A stretch of 61,473 nucleotides of DNA, taken from positions 1 through 61,473 of the forward strand of contig WFNZ01000070.1 of NCBI GenBank assembly GCA_015488335.1. The letters run 5' to 3'. Position numbers and translations under genes: made by a program. The notes beneath the pieces were generated by a model that was given only the letters and a program-made list of their open reading frames with translations, ran no database searches and was not told the origin of the DNA. Below, in pieces: positions 1 to 8,055 of the stretch. Numbering within the stretch: the first letter of the stretch is position 1; each line of letters starts with the position of its first letter. The stretch is from Thermovibrio sp. GTDB lineage: Bacteria > Aquificota > Aquificia > Desulfurobacteriales > Desulfurobacteriaceae.

Positions 1-336
1 AATGTGGACTGTATAAGAGAATTTATCAGACTTAACAATTAAGAAAAGGATTTCTATGTGAAATTTTCTTGAGATGAGATTAAATATCTCTTTAACAGGC
101 CCTTTCCAATCTTTCATTGCCTCTGATGAAGAGATGAGTTTTTCCATAAATTCAAGTTTTTTAAGTATTTCATTTTCTTTTTCTTCTACAAGATTCTGTA
201 GATCTGTTAGTGATGATTTCTCTATACGGTCCTCTAAAATTTTGATAATTAATTTCTTTAGTTTTTTCTCATTTCCACCTGATATGCCTAACAGTTTGTA
301 GTATAGAGCTTCAGGAAGTTTAAGGTTGAAGACCAT
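1..336 (-). CDS. Hypothetical protein, 3' part cut by the window edge
   Basis: Reading the minus strand from the ATG at 336 gives 112 codons without a stop down to base 1, so the C-terminus lies outside the window. A purine-rich Shine-Dalgarno (GAGGGAG) sits just upstream of the ATG. The translation starts MVFNLKLPEALYYKLLGISG and continues as a Lys/Glu-rich helical stretch ending in a more hydrophobic segment. I do not recognise the family. A sensory or regulatory protein is possible, but nothing visible proves it. The short ORF on the plus strand here is a shadow of this one. Confidence 0.6.
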   Translation of the reverse strand, partial: MVFNLKLPEALYYKLLGISGGNEKKLKKLIIKILEDRIEKSSLTDLQNLVEEKENEILKKLEFMEKLISSSEAMKDWKGPVKEIFNLISRKFHIEILFLIVKSDKFSYTVHI

Positions 337-540
337 TTCTCCCTCTTTATGAATAAGGAGTAAGGATTTCTACGAAATGAGGACATTATATCATAAAGGA
401 TATTTTATTAAGAATTCCTGAATAGGGAGTCCGGATATACTTGAGTTTGTTGGTAAAAATATTTAAACTAAAGCTATATTTTCAAATCGTTTTGTCTACT
501 TTCTCTGTTAATGTCCTTTCCTGATTTTGCTGTTAAATAC

Positions 541-569
541 TTGAATTTTGCAATAAAATAAGGTATTCT
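541..569 (+). promoter_or_regulatory. Putative sigma-70 promoter
   Basis: TTGAAT (541-546), a 17-base spacer and TATTCT (564-569) lie in AT-rich DNA about 36 bases before the small ORF at 605. The rest of 337-604 shows no gene or other structure that I can support. Confidence 0.45.
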
Positions 570-604
570 TTATATAAGAAAATAGCCAGAAGGCGAGGTA
601 AGGA

Positions 605-718
605 ATGAGCGTTCAAGAGCTCCTTTTAACCGGTGGAAGGGCCATTCTGGGATTGACAGTTTTACTGCTTGTTTTTGAACTTCTTTTGTTCTCCGTTATG
701 AACAACTCTGCAAAGTAG
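605..718 (+). CDS. 37-residue single-span membrane protein
   Basis: ATG at 605 follows a good Shine-Dalgarno (GAGGTAAGGA) and a plausible promoter at 541-569. The product has 37 residues: a short N-terminal segment, a hydrophobic helix (about residues 14-31, rich in Leu/Val/Phe) and a polar end NNSAK. Its composition fits a single-pass inner-membrane mini-protein. It lies about 58 bases before a chemoreceptor gene on the same strand and may share its transcript. No family was recognised. It could be a regulatory partner of a membrane complex, but that is only a guess from size and topology. Confidence 0.55.
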   Translation: MSVQELLLTGGRAILGLTVLLLVFELLLFSVMNNSAK

Positions 719-775
719 CTCTCCTGCTCTTTTCCTTTGAATCTTAAAGAAATCTTCTGTTGAAAGGAGGATAAG

Positions 776-2755
776 TTGACTATTCGGAAGAGGCTGTTTG
801 TGATAAATACTTTAATAGCTATTCTTTCATTGATTCTGATAGTATTTACGCTTAAATCATCGTATACTAATCTTAAGAATTTAAATAGGAATGAACTATT
901 AACCAGATTGTCTGTAAGAATTAGTAATTTAATCCATGAACTTCAGAAGGAAAGAGGGGCAAGTGCCGGTTATCTTGGAAGTAGAGGGACAAAGTTTGTG
1001 AATATTCTTTCAAATCAGAGGCAAAACACTGATATTAAATATCAAAATTTGCTAAAGTTTATGGAAGATAGAAATGTGCTTGAGAGATTACCTCTTCCAA
1101 TAAAACAAGAGTTAAGGCAGGCATTGGAAATGTTGAACGAATTAAGTAATAAGAGAAGACAGATTTCTTCTCTAAATATAACACCTGCAGAGGAGATAAG
1201 ATTTTACTCTGAACTTAATAAACATCTGCTTAATGCAATAGCTTTAACAGCTAAATATGCTAATAAAGCTCAACTGGTTAAGCATCTAAAGGCTTATTCC
1301 TGTTTTCTTAAGGCTAAAGAAAGGTTGGGAATTGAGAGAGCTGTCCTAAGTAATGTGTTTTCAAGCAACCAGTTTTCTCCTCTTATGTATAGGTTGTGGC
1401 TTAAACTGTTAGCAGAACAGAGAGCTTACTTGGATTCTTTTTATCACATAGCAGATAAAAGGACACTGGATCTTTATCAACAGGTTCTTTCCTCTGATAC
1501 TTACAGAGAAGTTGAAAGAATGAGAAAGATTGCCTTAGAAAAAGCAACTACCGGTGATTTTGGTGTGGATCCTGTTTTTTGGTTCAAGACAATGACAGAC
1601 TTTATAAATAAGATGAAAAATGTAGAGAACTTTATGAGTAATGATAATTTAGCTTTAATAAGAAAATATAAACGTGAAATTTTGGTGGGATCAACTGTAT
1701 CAATCGTATCACTTTTTGTTTTCTCAGTTGCAGTATTTGGAATACTTTACTCAATTAATAGATCTTTGGTAAGTAAGCTTGAGTTTTTTAAGGGAAGAAT
1801 ATCTCAACTGTCTTCTTTGAACTTTCATATAGATGTTAAACCTAAGGAAATTAAAGATGAAATTGATGAGATGCTTAATGATATCAGCTATTTTCTCTCT
1901 AATTTAAAAGATACTCTGATTACATCTAAGAATTTTTTAGAGTCAAATATTGAAAATAGTAAGAATTTAAAAGAATCTGTTGATGAGTTAAATAGTATTT
2001 CTTCTCAACTTTTGAATGTATATGAACGTGTAGAAAACCTTGCTACGGAGACAAAATTGGAAGCAGAAGATAATAAAGAAATATCTACTTCCATAAAGAA
2101 TACCCTTTCTACTGTTGCTTTACTAATGGAAGAGCTTATTAGACAGGCTGAAAGTTTTAAGAAATTGCTGATTAAGAGTTCTAAAAGACAGTCTGAACTT
2201 AAGGAAATTTCTGATTTGACTTCTGAGAGAGTGAAAGAAATCACAAAAATTGTTGATATTATATCTGAAATAGCTGAACAGACCAATCTTTTAGCTTTAA
2301 ATGCTGCTATAGAAGCTGCCAGAGCTGGTGAAGCTGGAAGGGGATTTGCTGTTGTTGCAGATGAAGTTAGAAAGCTTGCTGATAAGATACAAAAATCGTT
2401 GGAAGAAATACGATTGTCCGTTGAAAATATTTCTGAAGCTATGATGACCATATCTGAAAGTGCTGTTCAGTTTACAGGTGATCTTGAGAATATGAATGCT
2501 TCTTTTGAAGAGCTGGCTAAAAAGACACAAAATAGTAAACAAGACATTGATGATGCGTCTAAAAAAGCAGTTACTTTATACAGGAATCAGGAGGAGTTGG
2601 TTAATAGAATGGATGATTTAGAGAGAGAGGTATCACATCTCCACTCAAGCTTATCAGAACAGAGTAAAATTCTAAATTTACTTAACGGGATTGCTACAAA
2701 TCTTCAAAAAGAGGCATTTAATTTGAAGTCTATAATTGATAAATTCAAATTTTAA
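776..2755 (+). CDS. Methyl-accepting chemotaxis protein with NIT sensor domain
   Basis: Membrane chemoreceptor of 659 residues. TM1 is at about 9-26. A periplasmic domain follows with the helical NIT (nitrate/nitrite-sensing) signature [19 protein letters not shown] near residue 60. TM2 is at about 302-325, then a HAMP-like linker and a long cytoplasmic coiled coil whose hairpin tip ([20 protein letters not shown], about 500-520) is the CheA/CheW contact. The start is TTG at 776, chosen for the ideal AAAGGAGG Shine-Dalgarno. The gene is clearly more AT-rich than most of the window and holds no GGAGCTCC. Nitrate or nitrite as ligand is inferred from the domain family. Confidence 0.9.
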   Translation: MTIRKRLFVINTLIAILSLILIVFTLKSSYTNLKNLNRNELLTRLSVRISNLIHELQKERGASAGYLGSRGTKFVNILSNQRQNTDIKYQNLLKFMEDRNVLERLPLPIKQELRQALEMLNELSNKRRQISSLNITPAEEIRFYSELNKHLLNAIALTAKYANKAQLVKHLKAYSCFLKAKERLGIERAVLSNVFSSNQFSPLMYRLWLKLLAEQRAYLDSFYHIADKRTLDLYQQVLSSDTYREVERMRKIALEKATTGDFGVDPVFWFKTMTDFINKMKNVENFMSNDNLALIRKYKREILVGSTVSIVSLFVFSVAVFGILYSINRSLVSKLEFFKGRISQLSSLNFHIDVKPKEIKDEIDEMLNDISYFLSNLKDTLITSKNFLESNIENSKNLKESVDELNSISSQLLNVYERVENLATETKLEAEDNKEISTSIKNTLSTVALLMEELIRQAESFKKLLIKSSKRQSELKEISDLTSERVKEITKIVDIISEIAEQTNLLALNAAIEAARAGEAGRGFAVVADEVRKLADKIQKSLEEIRLSVENISEAMMTISESAVQFTGDLENMNASFEELAKKTQNSKQDIDDASKKAVTLYRNQEELVNRMDDLEREVSHLHSSLSEQSKILNLLNGIATNLQKEAFNLKSIIDKFKF

Positions 2756-2768
2756 TGAAATAAAGCAG

Positions 2769-2791
2769 GAAGCCCCTACAGGGGCTTTCTT
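2769..2791 (+). terminator. Bidirectional terminator between convergent genes
   Basis: The hairpin AAGCCCC-TACA-GGGGCTT followed by TCTT lies between the stop of the chemoreceptor and the stop of the convergent DUF255 gene. It can serve both strands. Confidence 0.8.
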
Positions 2792-4709
2792 AATTTGCTC
2801 TATCGTTGTTGATTTCTTTACAGATTCCTCTGTAGCATATTTTTAATTTGTCCATGCTTTCGTTTGGTTTTGTTAATCTGTAGGGTCTAAATGGCAGACT
2901 TTTAAGTTTTTCTTCTTTCCCCTCTAATATCTGGAATTCCTGATAAATGATAAGACTTTCAAGACTTGAGGGAATGGCAGATGGGTGTTTTCTTAGAAGG
3001 TTTGATAGGCTCCTGAGGCTCTTTTCAAGGGTTTTCTTAAAACGAATTTCTCCTGTAAGGTGGTAGAGGAATGAGAGGTTCTGGAGCATAACGCTGTTTC
3101 CACAAGGGTAGGCGCCGTCTAAGAGTTCCTTCTGTTTTATGGGGAGCTCCCTTCCCGTAGAGATAAAAAAGTTTCCTGAAGTTTCGTCGTAGAAGAGCTT
3201 TACCGCCTTCTCGGTCAGCTCAACAGCTTTTTCAAGGAGCTCCCCTTCACCTGTTGCACAGTAGAGTTCCAAAATCCCCCTCACTGTAAAGGCGTAGTCG
3301 TCTAATATTCCCTTTTCTGTTGGTTGGCCGTTGTAAACTGTATGGTGGAGCTCCCCGTTTCTGTAGTGGTTTTTCAGAAGCTCAGAGTAAATTTTCACTC
3401 CAGATGCGAAGAATTCCCTGTTTCCAGTATTCCTGTATGCAGAAGTAAATCCCCATAGGAGATATCCGTTCCAGTCTGTCAAAATTTTCTCGTCCCTTGC
3501 CGGTTTAACCCGCTTTTCCCTTCTTAAAAGGAGTTTCCTGTCAACCTCTCTCTTCCTCTTGAGGAGCTCTTCAATTTCCATTCCAAGCTCATCTGCTACT
3601 CTTTCAAAATCCCTTCCGACAAATGGGAAGTTGTAGCCGTTCTCGTAGTTCCCTTCTGGCGAGAGGTTGTAGAGGTGCTTTGCAAATTCAAGCTCTTCTG
3701 GGCTTAGAACCTCTTTTAGCTCTTTCCATTTCCACAGGTAGTATTTCCCTTCTACTCCTTCAGAGTCTGCATCCTGTGCAGAGTAGAAAGTTCCGTAAGA
3801 GCTTTTCATCTCCCTTTTTAGATATTCAAATATCCCGTTTACAGTTTCCTCAAAGAGCCAATACTTACTGTAGCCAAAGGCTGTTGAGTAAGCTATGAGA
3901 AGCCCTGCCTGGTCGTATAACATCTTTTCAAAGTGGGGGACAAACCACATGCCGTCTACAGAGTACCTGTGGAAACCCCCACCAATCTGATCGTATATTC
4001 CGCCCAACCTCATTGCTTTCAGCGTGTATGCTGCCATTTCAAAGGCTTTTGTTTTGCCGTAGAGAGCTGAGATGTTTGTAAGGAGCCACAGGTTGTGGGG
4101 TTGGGGGAACTTTGGAGGAGGGGAGAAACCACCGTTGATTTCGTCAAAACGCCCTTCCATATCTGAAACGTAAAATTCTACTACCTCTTCAACCTCAGGA
4201 ATCTCCCCCTGAGACTCTAAAGAGAAGCTCTTTAAATGTTTGACAACCTCTTCTCCTGCAGAAAGGAGTTTATCTCTTTCTTCTCTCCACATTCTTGCTA
4301 TTTCGCTGAGAATTCTTAAAAGCCTACTTTTTGGAATGTAGGTTCCTGCAAAAAAGGGTTTTCCATCTGGAGTTGCAACAACGGTTAACGGCCAGCCTCC
4401 GCTACCTGTCATTGCCTGACAGGCTTCCATGTAGAACCTATCAACGTCTGGTTTCTCTTCCCTGTCAACCTTTACGGGAATAAAGCTTTCGTTTAGAACC
4501 CTTGCAACCTCTTCATCTTCAAAGCTTTCCTTTTCCATAACGTGGCACCAGTGACACGATGAGTAACCTATTGAGATAAAGAGAGGTTTGTTCTCTTTCT
4601 GTGCTTTTTTAAAGGCTTCCTCTCCCCACGGAAACCAGTCAACGGGGTTGTGGGCATGTTGCCTCAGGTATAAACTCTTCTCGTTTATCAGCCTGTTTGT
4701 TTTCTTCAT
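2790..4709 (-). CDS. DUF255 (YyaL/SPATA20-like) thioredoxin-domain protein
   Basis: A 639-residue protein of the YyaL family, usually 600-700 residues. The N-terminal thioredoxin-like domain carries [20 protein letters not shown] (about 47-66) with the family CHWCH motif. The rest is an alpha-barrel glycosidase-like domain with motifs such as [18 protein letters not shown] and DWNGYLLWG. The biochemical role is not established; it may be a redox or carbohydrate-related enzyme. ATG at 4709 has AAGGAG upstream. The promoter region contains a Fur/PerR-like sequence shared with the rubredoxin promoter, which hints at an oxidative or iron response. It is divergent from the rhodanese gene. Confidence 0.9.
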   Translation of the reverse strand: MKKTNRLINEKSLYLRQHAHNPVDWFPWGEEAFKKAQKENKPLFISIGYSSCHWCHVMEKESFEDEEVARVLNESFIPVKVDREEKPDVDRFYMEACQAMTGSGGWPLTVVATPDGKPFFAGTYIPKSRLLRILSEIARMWREERDKLLSAGEEVVKHLKSFSLESQGEIPEVEEVVEFYVSDMEGRFDEINGGFSPPPKFPQPHNLWLLTNISALYGKTKAFEMAAYTLKAMRLGGIYDQIGGGFHRYSVDGMWFVPHFEKMLYDQAGLLIAYSTAFGYSKYWLFEETVNGIFEYLKREMKSSYGTFYSAQDADSEGVEGKYYLWKWKELKEVLSPEELEFAKHLYNLSPEGNYENGYNFPFVGRDFERVADELGMEIEELLKRKREVDRKLLLRREKRVKPARDEKILTDWNGYLLWGFTSAYRNTGNREFFASGVKIYSELLKNHYRNGELHHTVYNGQPTEKGILDDYAFTVRGILELYCATGEGELLEKAVELTEKAVKLFYDETSGNFFISTGRELPIKQKELLDGAYPCGNSVMLQNLSFLYHLTGEIRFKKTLEKSLRSLSNLLRKHPSAIPSSLESLIIYQEFQILEGKEEKLKSLPFRPYRLTKPNESMDKLKICYRGICKEINNDRAN

Positions 4710-4728
4710 AGCTTAACTCCTTCTTATC

Positions 4729-4742
4729 AGGAATGATTATCA
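4729..4742 (-). promoter_or_regulatory. Putative Fur/PerR-family operator overlapping a promoter
   Basis: Minus strand TGATAATCATTCCT matches the first 11 bases of the Fur 7-1-7 consensus and is 13/14 identical to 45391-45404 before rubredoxin. It overlaps the -10 of a possible promoter: TTTCTG (4764-4759), 17 bases, GATAAT (4741-4736). A repressor there would block transcription of the DUF255 gene. Confidence 0.4.
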
Positions 4743-4805
4743 ATTTAGCATCATCTTTCAGAAATGTCTATAATCATTTCGTCAAATTTAGAAAAGGAGG
4801 TTGCT

Positions 4806-5189
4806 ATGACTTTTGATGAGTATCTGAGGAACTTTGACTACGAAGAGAGAAAGAGAATGAAGATTGGAACGGAGGAGCTCCTTGAGCTCTACGCCAGAGG
4901 TGAAGCGGAAATTGTTGATATCAGGTTTCCTGAAGAGTATGAGGCGTGGCATTTTGGATTTGGAAAGCACATACCATTAAACGAACTTCCTGACAGGCTC
5001 AATGAACTTGATAAGGACAAAGTAATAATTACCGTCTGCCCCCACAAGGACAGGGCTGAGATTGCAAGGCTCTACCTGACTTTTAAGGGCTTTAGGGCAA
5101 GGTACTACACAGAGGGACTTTTAAAGCTTGCAGACTACCTGAGAGGAGACAGAGCTAAGAAGTTTATAGAGAGGATAAAGAAGGGTTAA
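4806..5189 (+). CDS. Rhodanese-like sulfurtransferase
   Basis: A single rhodanese domain of 127 residues. I start it at ATG 4806, which has AAAGGAGG six bases upstream, rather than at an earlier in-frame ATG without a Shine-Dalgarno. The domain shows the CH2A-like VDIRFPEEYEAWHFGFGKHI segment and an active-site loop VCPHKDRAEIARLYL, where Cys (about residue 79) should carry the persulfide. It probably moves sulfur in the cytoplasm, which fits a sulfur-using anaerobe. It ends within the convergent KamA-family gene (4-base overlap). Confidence 0.85.
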   Translation: MTFDEYLRNFDYEERKRMKIGTEELLELYARGEAEIVDIRFPEEYEAWHFGFGKHIPLNELPDRLNELDKDKVIITVCPHKDRAEIARLYLTFKGFRARYYTEGLLKLADYLRGDRAKKFIERIKKG

Positions 5190-6211
5190 CGGTCTTCCAT
5201 CACAAACCACTTACCGTTGAAGCTTTCAAACAGGTATTTTCCGTTTTCCACTCTGAACCTGTGGGGGAGGAGGGGAACTTTCCCGTATCCCCCAGGGCCG
5301 TCTACCGCGTAGTAGGGGATTGCAAGGGGAGAGAGCCTTTTAAAGAGCTCTTTGAGAATCTCAAGCCCTCTTGTTATAGAGGTTGAGAAGTGGATCACTC
5401 CCTTAACGGGGTCACAGTGGAAGAGGTAGTAAGGCCGAACTTTTATTTTCTGGAGGTTTCTGAAAAGTTTTTCAAGGGTTTCAACAGAGTCGTTTATTCC
5501 TTTTAGAAGAACCGTCTGGTTGTTTACGGGAGCTCCACACTTTAAGAGTGCCCTAACAGCCTCTTTTGCCTCTGGTGTTATCTCATCTGGATGGTTGAAA
5601 TGGGTGTTTACCCATACCTTTTCTGACCTTTCAATGAGGAAAAGGAGATCTCTCCTTAGAACCCTCTCAGGGTCAACGACGGGAACCCTTGTTCCTATCC
5701 TTACAACCTCAACGTGGGGGAGCTTTTTTAGTTCTAAAAGGACTTTTTCAAGAAGATCTAAGGGTAGAGTTAACGGATCTCCCCCGGATATGAGAACGTC
5801 CCGAACCTGTGGATTTGACCTGATGTAGGAGAGAGCTCCCTCAACTTCATCTTCAGAGATCGTGAATGTAGGTCTTTTCCAGTTCCTCTTTCTCATACAG
5901 TATCGGCACAGAACGGGGCAGTAGTTTGTTGTTATTAGTAGAACTCTGTCGGGATACCTGTGGGTAAGATTGGGAACCTTTGAGTCCCTTTCCTCGTTTA
6001 AAGGGTCGTCCTCTCCGGCAGACTGAACATCCTCATCAATCTCTTCTAAAGAGGGTAAAACCATTTTCCTAACAGCTTCAGATTTTCTTGCCAGCCTTAT
6101 GTAGTATTCGCTTGATGAGAATGGATAGACGGAAGAAACGCGCTCAAAAGCCTCTTTCTCTTCAGGAGAAAGAGGGAGGAGCTCCTCAAGTTCTGAGAGG
6201 GTTTTTATCAC
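5186..6211 (-). CDS. Lysine 2,3-aminomutase family radical SAM protein (EpmB/KamA-like)
   Basis: A PLP- and SAM-dependent enzyme of the KamA family. It has the cluster motif CPVLCRYCMRKRNW (CxxxCxxC, about 100), a GGDPL segment in ISGGDPLTLPLD, and a C-terminal PLP-lysine motif DGPGGYGKVPLLP. I start at GTG 6211, one base after the stop of the upstream gene, giving 341 residues. This is close to EpmB (about 342), which isomerises lysine for EF-P modification, and shorter than free-lysine KamA (about 416). No epmA, efp or ablB is visible, so EF-P modification versus beta-lysine synthesis stays open. An earlier in-frame TTG at 6271 would force a 59-base overlap and seems less likely. Confidence 0.85.
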   Translation of the reverse strand: MIKTLSELEELLPLSPEEKEAFERVSSVYPFSSSEYYIRLARKSEAVRKMVLPSLEEIDEDVQSAGEDDPLNEERDSKVPNLTHRYPDRVLLITTNYCPVLCRYCMRKRNWKRPTFTISEDEVEGALSYIRSNPQVRDVLISGGDPLTLPLDLLEKVLLELKKLPHVEVVRIGTRVPVVDPERVLRRDLLFLIERSEKVWVNTHFNHPDEITPEAKEAVRALLKCGAPVNNQTVLLKGINDSVETLEKLFRNLQKIKVRPYYLFHCDPVKGVIHFSTSITRGLEILKELFKRLSPLAIPYYAVDGPGGYGKVPLLPHRFRVENGKYLFESFNGKWFVMEDR

Positions 6212-6212
6212 T

Positions 6213-6962
6213 CTACTCAAGCTTCCACCCGCAGGTCTCAAGCTCTCCGTATATGGAATCCCTCTGGCCAAACCTCACAAACTTAATCGTATCTCCCTCC
6301 ATCTTCAGGTAGATAGCCCTGTACTCCCCATAAGGAGAAGTAACCCTTATTCTGTAGATGTCGTGTTTTGAATCTCTCTTAATTAGTTTTGACGTTGTAT
6401 CTATTCGTGAGAGGGCAGAGATAAAGCTGTCAAATAGGAAAGGGCGGACGGATACCTCTTTAACCATATCTTTTCTAAATCTCTTTGAAAAGAGTACCTT
6501 TAACCTGTTTTTTCCTGCTGCAAGACCGGAAACGGAATTCAGAGCAACCTCTATGAAAAGTTCAACTTTTGGCTTTGGTACTTCCTGAGCTTTCAGGTTT
6601 TCTATCTGCCTTTCTTTTTCTGCAATTTCCCCTTTCAGTTTTGCTATTTCAGTTTGAAGGTTCTCAATCTTTTCCTTGTAGGTAGTTATCTGTTTAAATT
6701 CTTCTTCTTTTCTCTCAATCTCTTTCTGTCTCTTTCTGAAGCGGGAGAGTTCGCTTCGGAGCTCCCCTATTTCCCTGTAGAGCTCCTTAATCTTCCTATC
6801 CTTTCCCTTCAGCTTTTCATTCAGGTTTTTAATCTGGTTTATGAGGTTTTCTCTCCTTGGTAGCTGTTTCTGGTTCTTCTCCTTCTTTTCTCTTATCTCC
6901 TTTAGCCTCTTCTCCTCTGCCTCAAGGAAAAACTGTTCTATATCGCTAAAGCCCTTTTTCAT
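6213..6962 (-). CDS. Coiled-coil protein of unknown function
   Basis: A 249-residue protein. Residues about 5-130 form an almost continuous Lys/Glu-rich coiled coil with heptad-like Leu/Ile spacing. The C-terminal part (about 135-249) is a mixed alpha/beta domain ending ETCGWKLE. The start is ATG 6962 with AAAGGAG upstream; a longer reading to 6998 lacks a ribosome site and would cross the divergent gene's start. It is followed after one base by the KamA-family GTG, so the two are probably co-translated. No family recognised. Confidence 0.75.
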   Translation of the reverse strand: MKKGFSDIEQFFLEAEEKRLKEIREKKEKNQKQLPRRENLINQIKNLNEKLKGKDRKIKELYREIGELRSELSRFRKRQKEIERKEEEFKQITTYKEKIENLQTEIAKLKGEIAEKERQIENLKAQEVPKPKVELFIEVALNSVSGLAAGKNRLKVLFSKRFRKDMVKEVSVRPFLFDSFISALSRIDTTSKLIKRDSKHDIYRIRVTSPYGEYRAIYLKMEGDTIKFVRFGQRDSIYGELETCGWKLE

Positions 6963-6996
6963 TTCTCTTCTCCTTTGATGGGGTAAAATCAGAAAC

Positions 6997-7743
6997 ATGG
7001 CAGTACAGATAAAAAATTTAGGACACTCAACCTACCTGGTAAAGTTGGAGAGTTTGGAAATCCTAACAGATCCTTTTCTCACCACTTCTGCCGGCGGAAT
7101 TCCAAGGGTCGTTCCTCCGGCCTGCAGGCCAGAGGATGTCTCACCACAACTCGTTCTCATCTCCCATGCCCACTACGACCACCTGGATTTAAAAACCTTG
7201 AGGAGGATTCCCGCTGATTTCATAACGGTTACCCCGGAAAACTGTTCACAAATCCTTAGAGAATGGGAAGTTGTTGAACTTAAGACCTTTAGCTCTTTCA
7301 ACTACGGCGGCGTGAGAATAACCCTTGTTCCTGCAAGGCACAGCAGAGGAAGGAATCTTCTCTATCCCAGTACAGGGGTTGGAGGTTTCGTTATAGAATA
7401 TGGCGGGATAACTCTCTACTTTGCAGGGGATACAGCTTTTTCGGAACACCTCTACGTCTCTATTGCAGAGCGTTTTAACGTTGATGTTGCCCTTCTCCCT
7501 ATTGGCGGTTTTAAACCCTTCTTTCGGAAGTTTCACCAGACTCCAGAAGAGGCAGTTAAGGGGTTTAAGATACTGAAGGCTAAATGGCTAATTCCCATCC
7601 ACTACGGGAGCTGGCACGTTGTTCCCTTCCTTGTAAAGAGGGAGAAAGCACTTGAAAGACTCCTCTCCTACAGCTATATTTCAAACGTTAGCGATAAGGT
7701 TGTTCCACTTAAAATTGGAGACTCTGTAAGTTTAGAGGTTTGA
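6997..7743 (+). CDS. Metallo-beta-lactamase-fold hydrolase (UlaG/UPF0173-like)
   Basis: A 248-residue cytoplasmic MBL-fold protein. It has GHSTYLV near the N-terminus, the zinc motif SHAHYDHLD (about 52-60), ARHSRGRN, a metal Asp in YFAGDTAFSE and the late His in IPIHYGSWH. This set fits the UlaG/NAPE-PLD-like branch of lactonases and phosphodiesterases. The substrate is unknown. It is divergent from the coiled-coil gene and its stop overlaps the next ATG by one base, so the two form a small operon. The Shine-Dalgarno is weak. Confidence 0.85.
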   Translation: MAVQIKNLGHSTYLVKLESLEILTDPFLTTSAGGIPRVVPPACRPEDVSPQLVLISHAHYDHLDLKTLRRIPADFITVTPENCSQILREWEVVELKTFSSFNYGGVRITLVPARHSRGRNLLYPSTGVGGFVIEYGGITLYFAGDTAFSEHLYVSIAERFNVDVALLPIGGFKPFFRKFHQTPEEAVKGFKILKAKWLIPIHYGSWHVVPFLVKREKALERLLSYSYISNVSDKVVPLKIGDSVSLEV

Positions 7744-8006
7744 TGAAGCTTAAAAAGCTTTTCATAGGTGTTCTTCTCATAACAGCAGTTGTCTGCGGAG
7801 GAGTAGAGTTTTCTTCCTTTAGCCACGGTTTTACAAGCCCCGTTGCAGCCGTTTCCATTTCAGTTTCCCACCACAGAGAAGCTGTTTCCACTGAAACCTC
7901 AGATTCCCTTGATAGAGAAGTTGAGACGGAGCTCCACTACAGGTTCACAGAAAAAATCTCCCACCGATTCAACTCTTCACCACCAAGGGCTTCACCTTTA
8001 GCCTGA
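7743..8006 (+). CDS. Small exported hypothetical protein
   Basis: An 87-residue product from the ATG in TGATG that overlaps the hydrolase stop. The N-terminal MKLKKLFIGVLLITAVVC looks like a signal peptide or anchor. The remainder is Ser/Thr/His-rich with low complexity and shows no domain. It precedes secA by about 50 bases. Its coding status rests on the translational coupling and the signal-like start. Confidence is therefore moderate. Confidence 0.5.
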   Translation: MKLKKLFIGVLLITAVVCGGVEFSSFSHGFTSPVAAVSISVSHHREAVSTETSDSLDREVETELHYRFTEKISHRFNSSPPRASPLA

Positions 8007-8055
8007 CTCTAATTCATTTTCTCCTGCACTTTAAACCAAAACTGGAGGTGAAGCC

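Noticed and set aside
74-301. Plus-strand ORF of 75 residues at the left edge
   Set aside because: Ser/Phe-rich shadow of the minus-strand partial gene, which has a proper start and Shine-Dalgarno.
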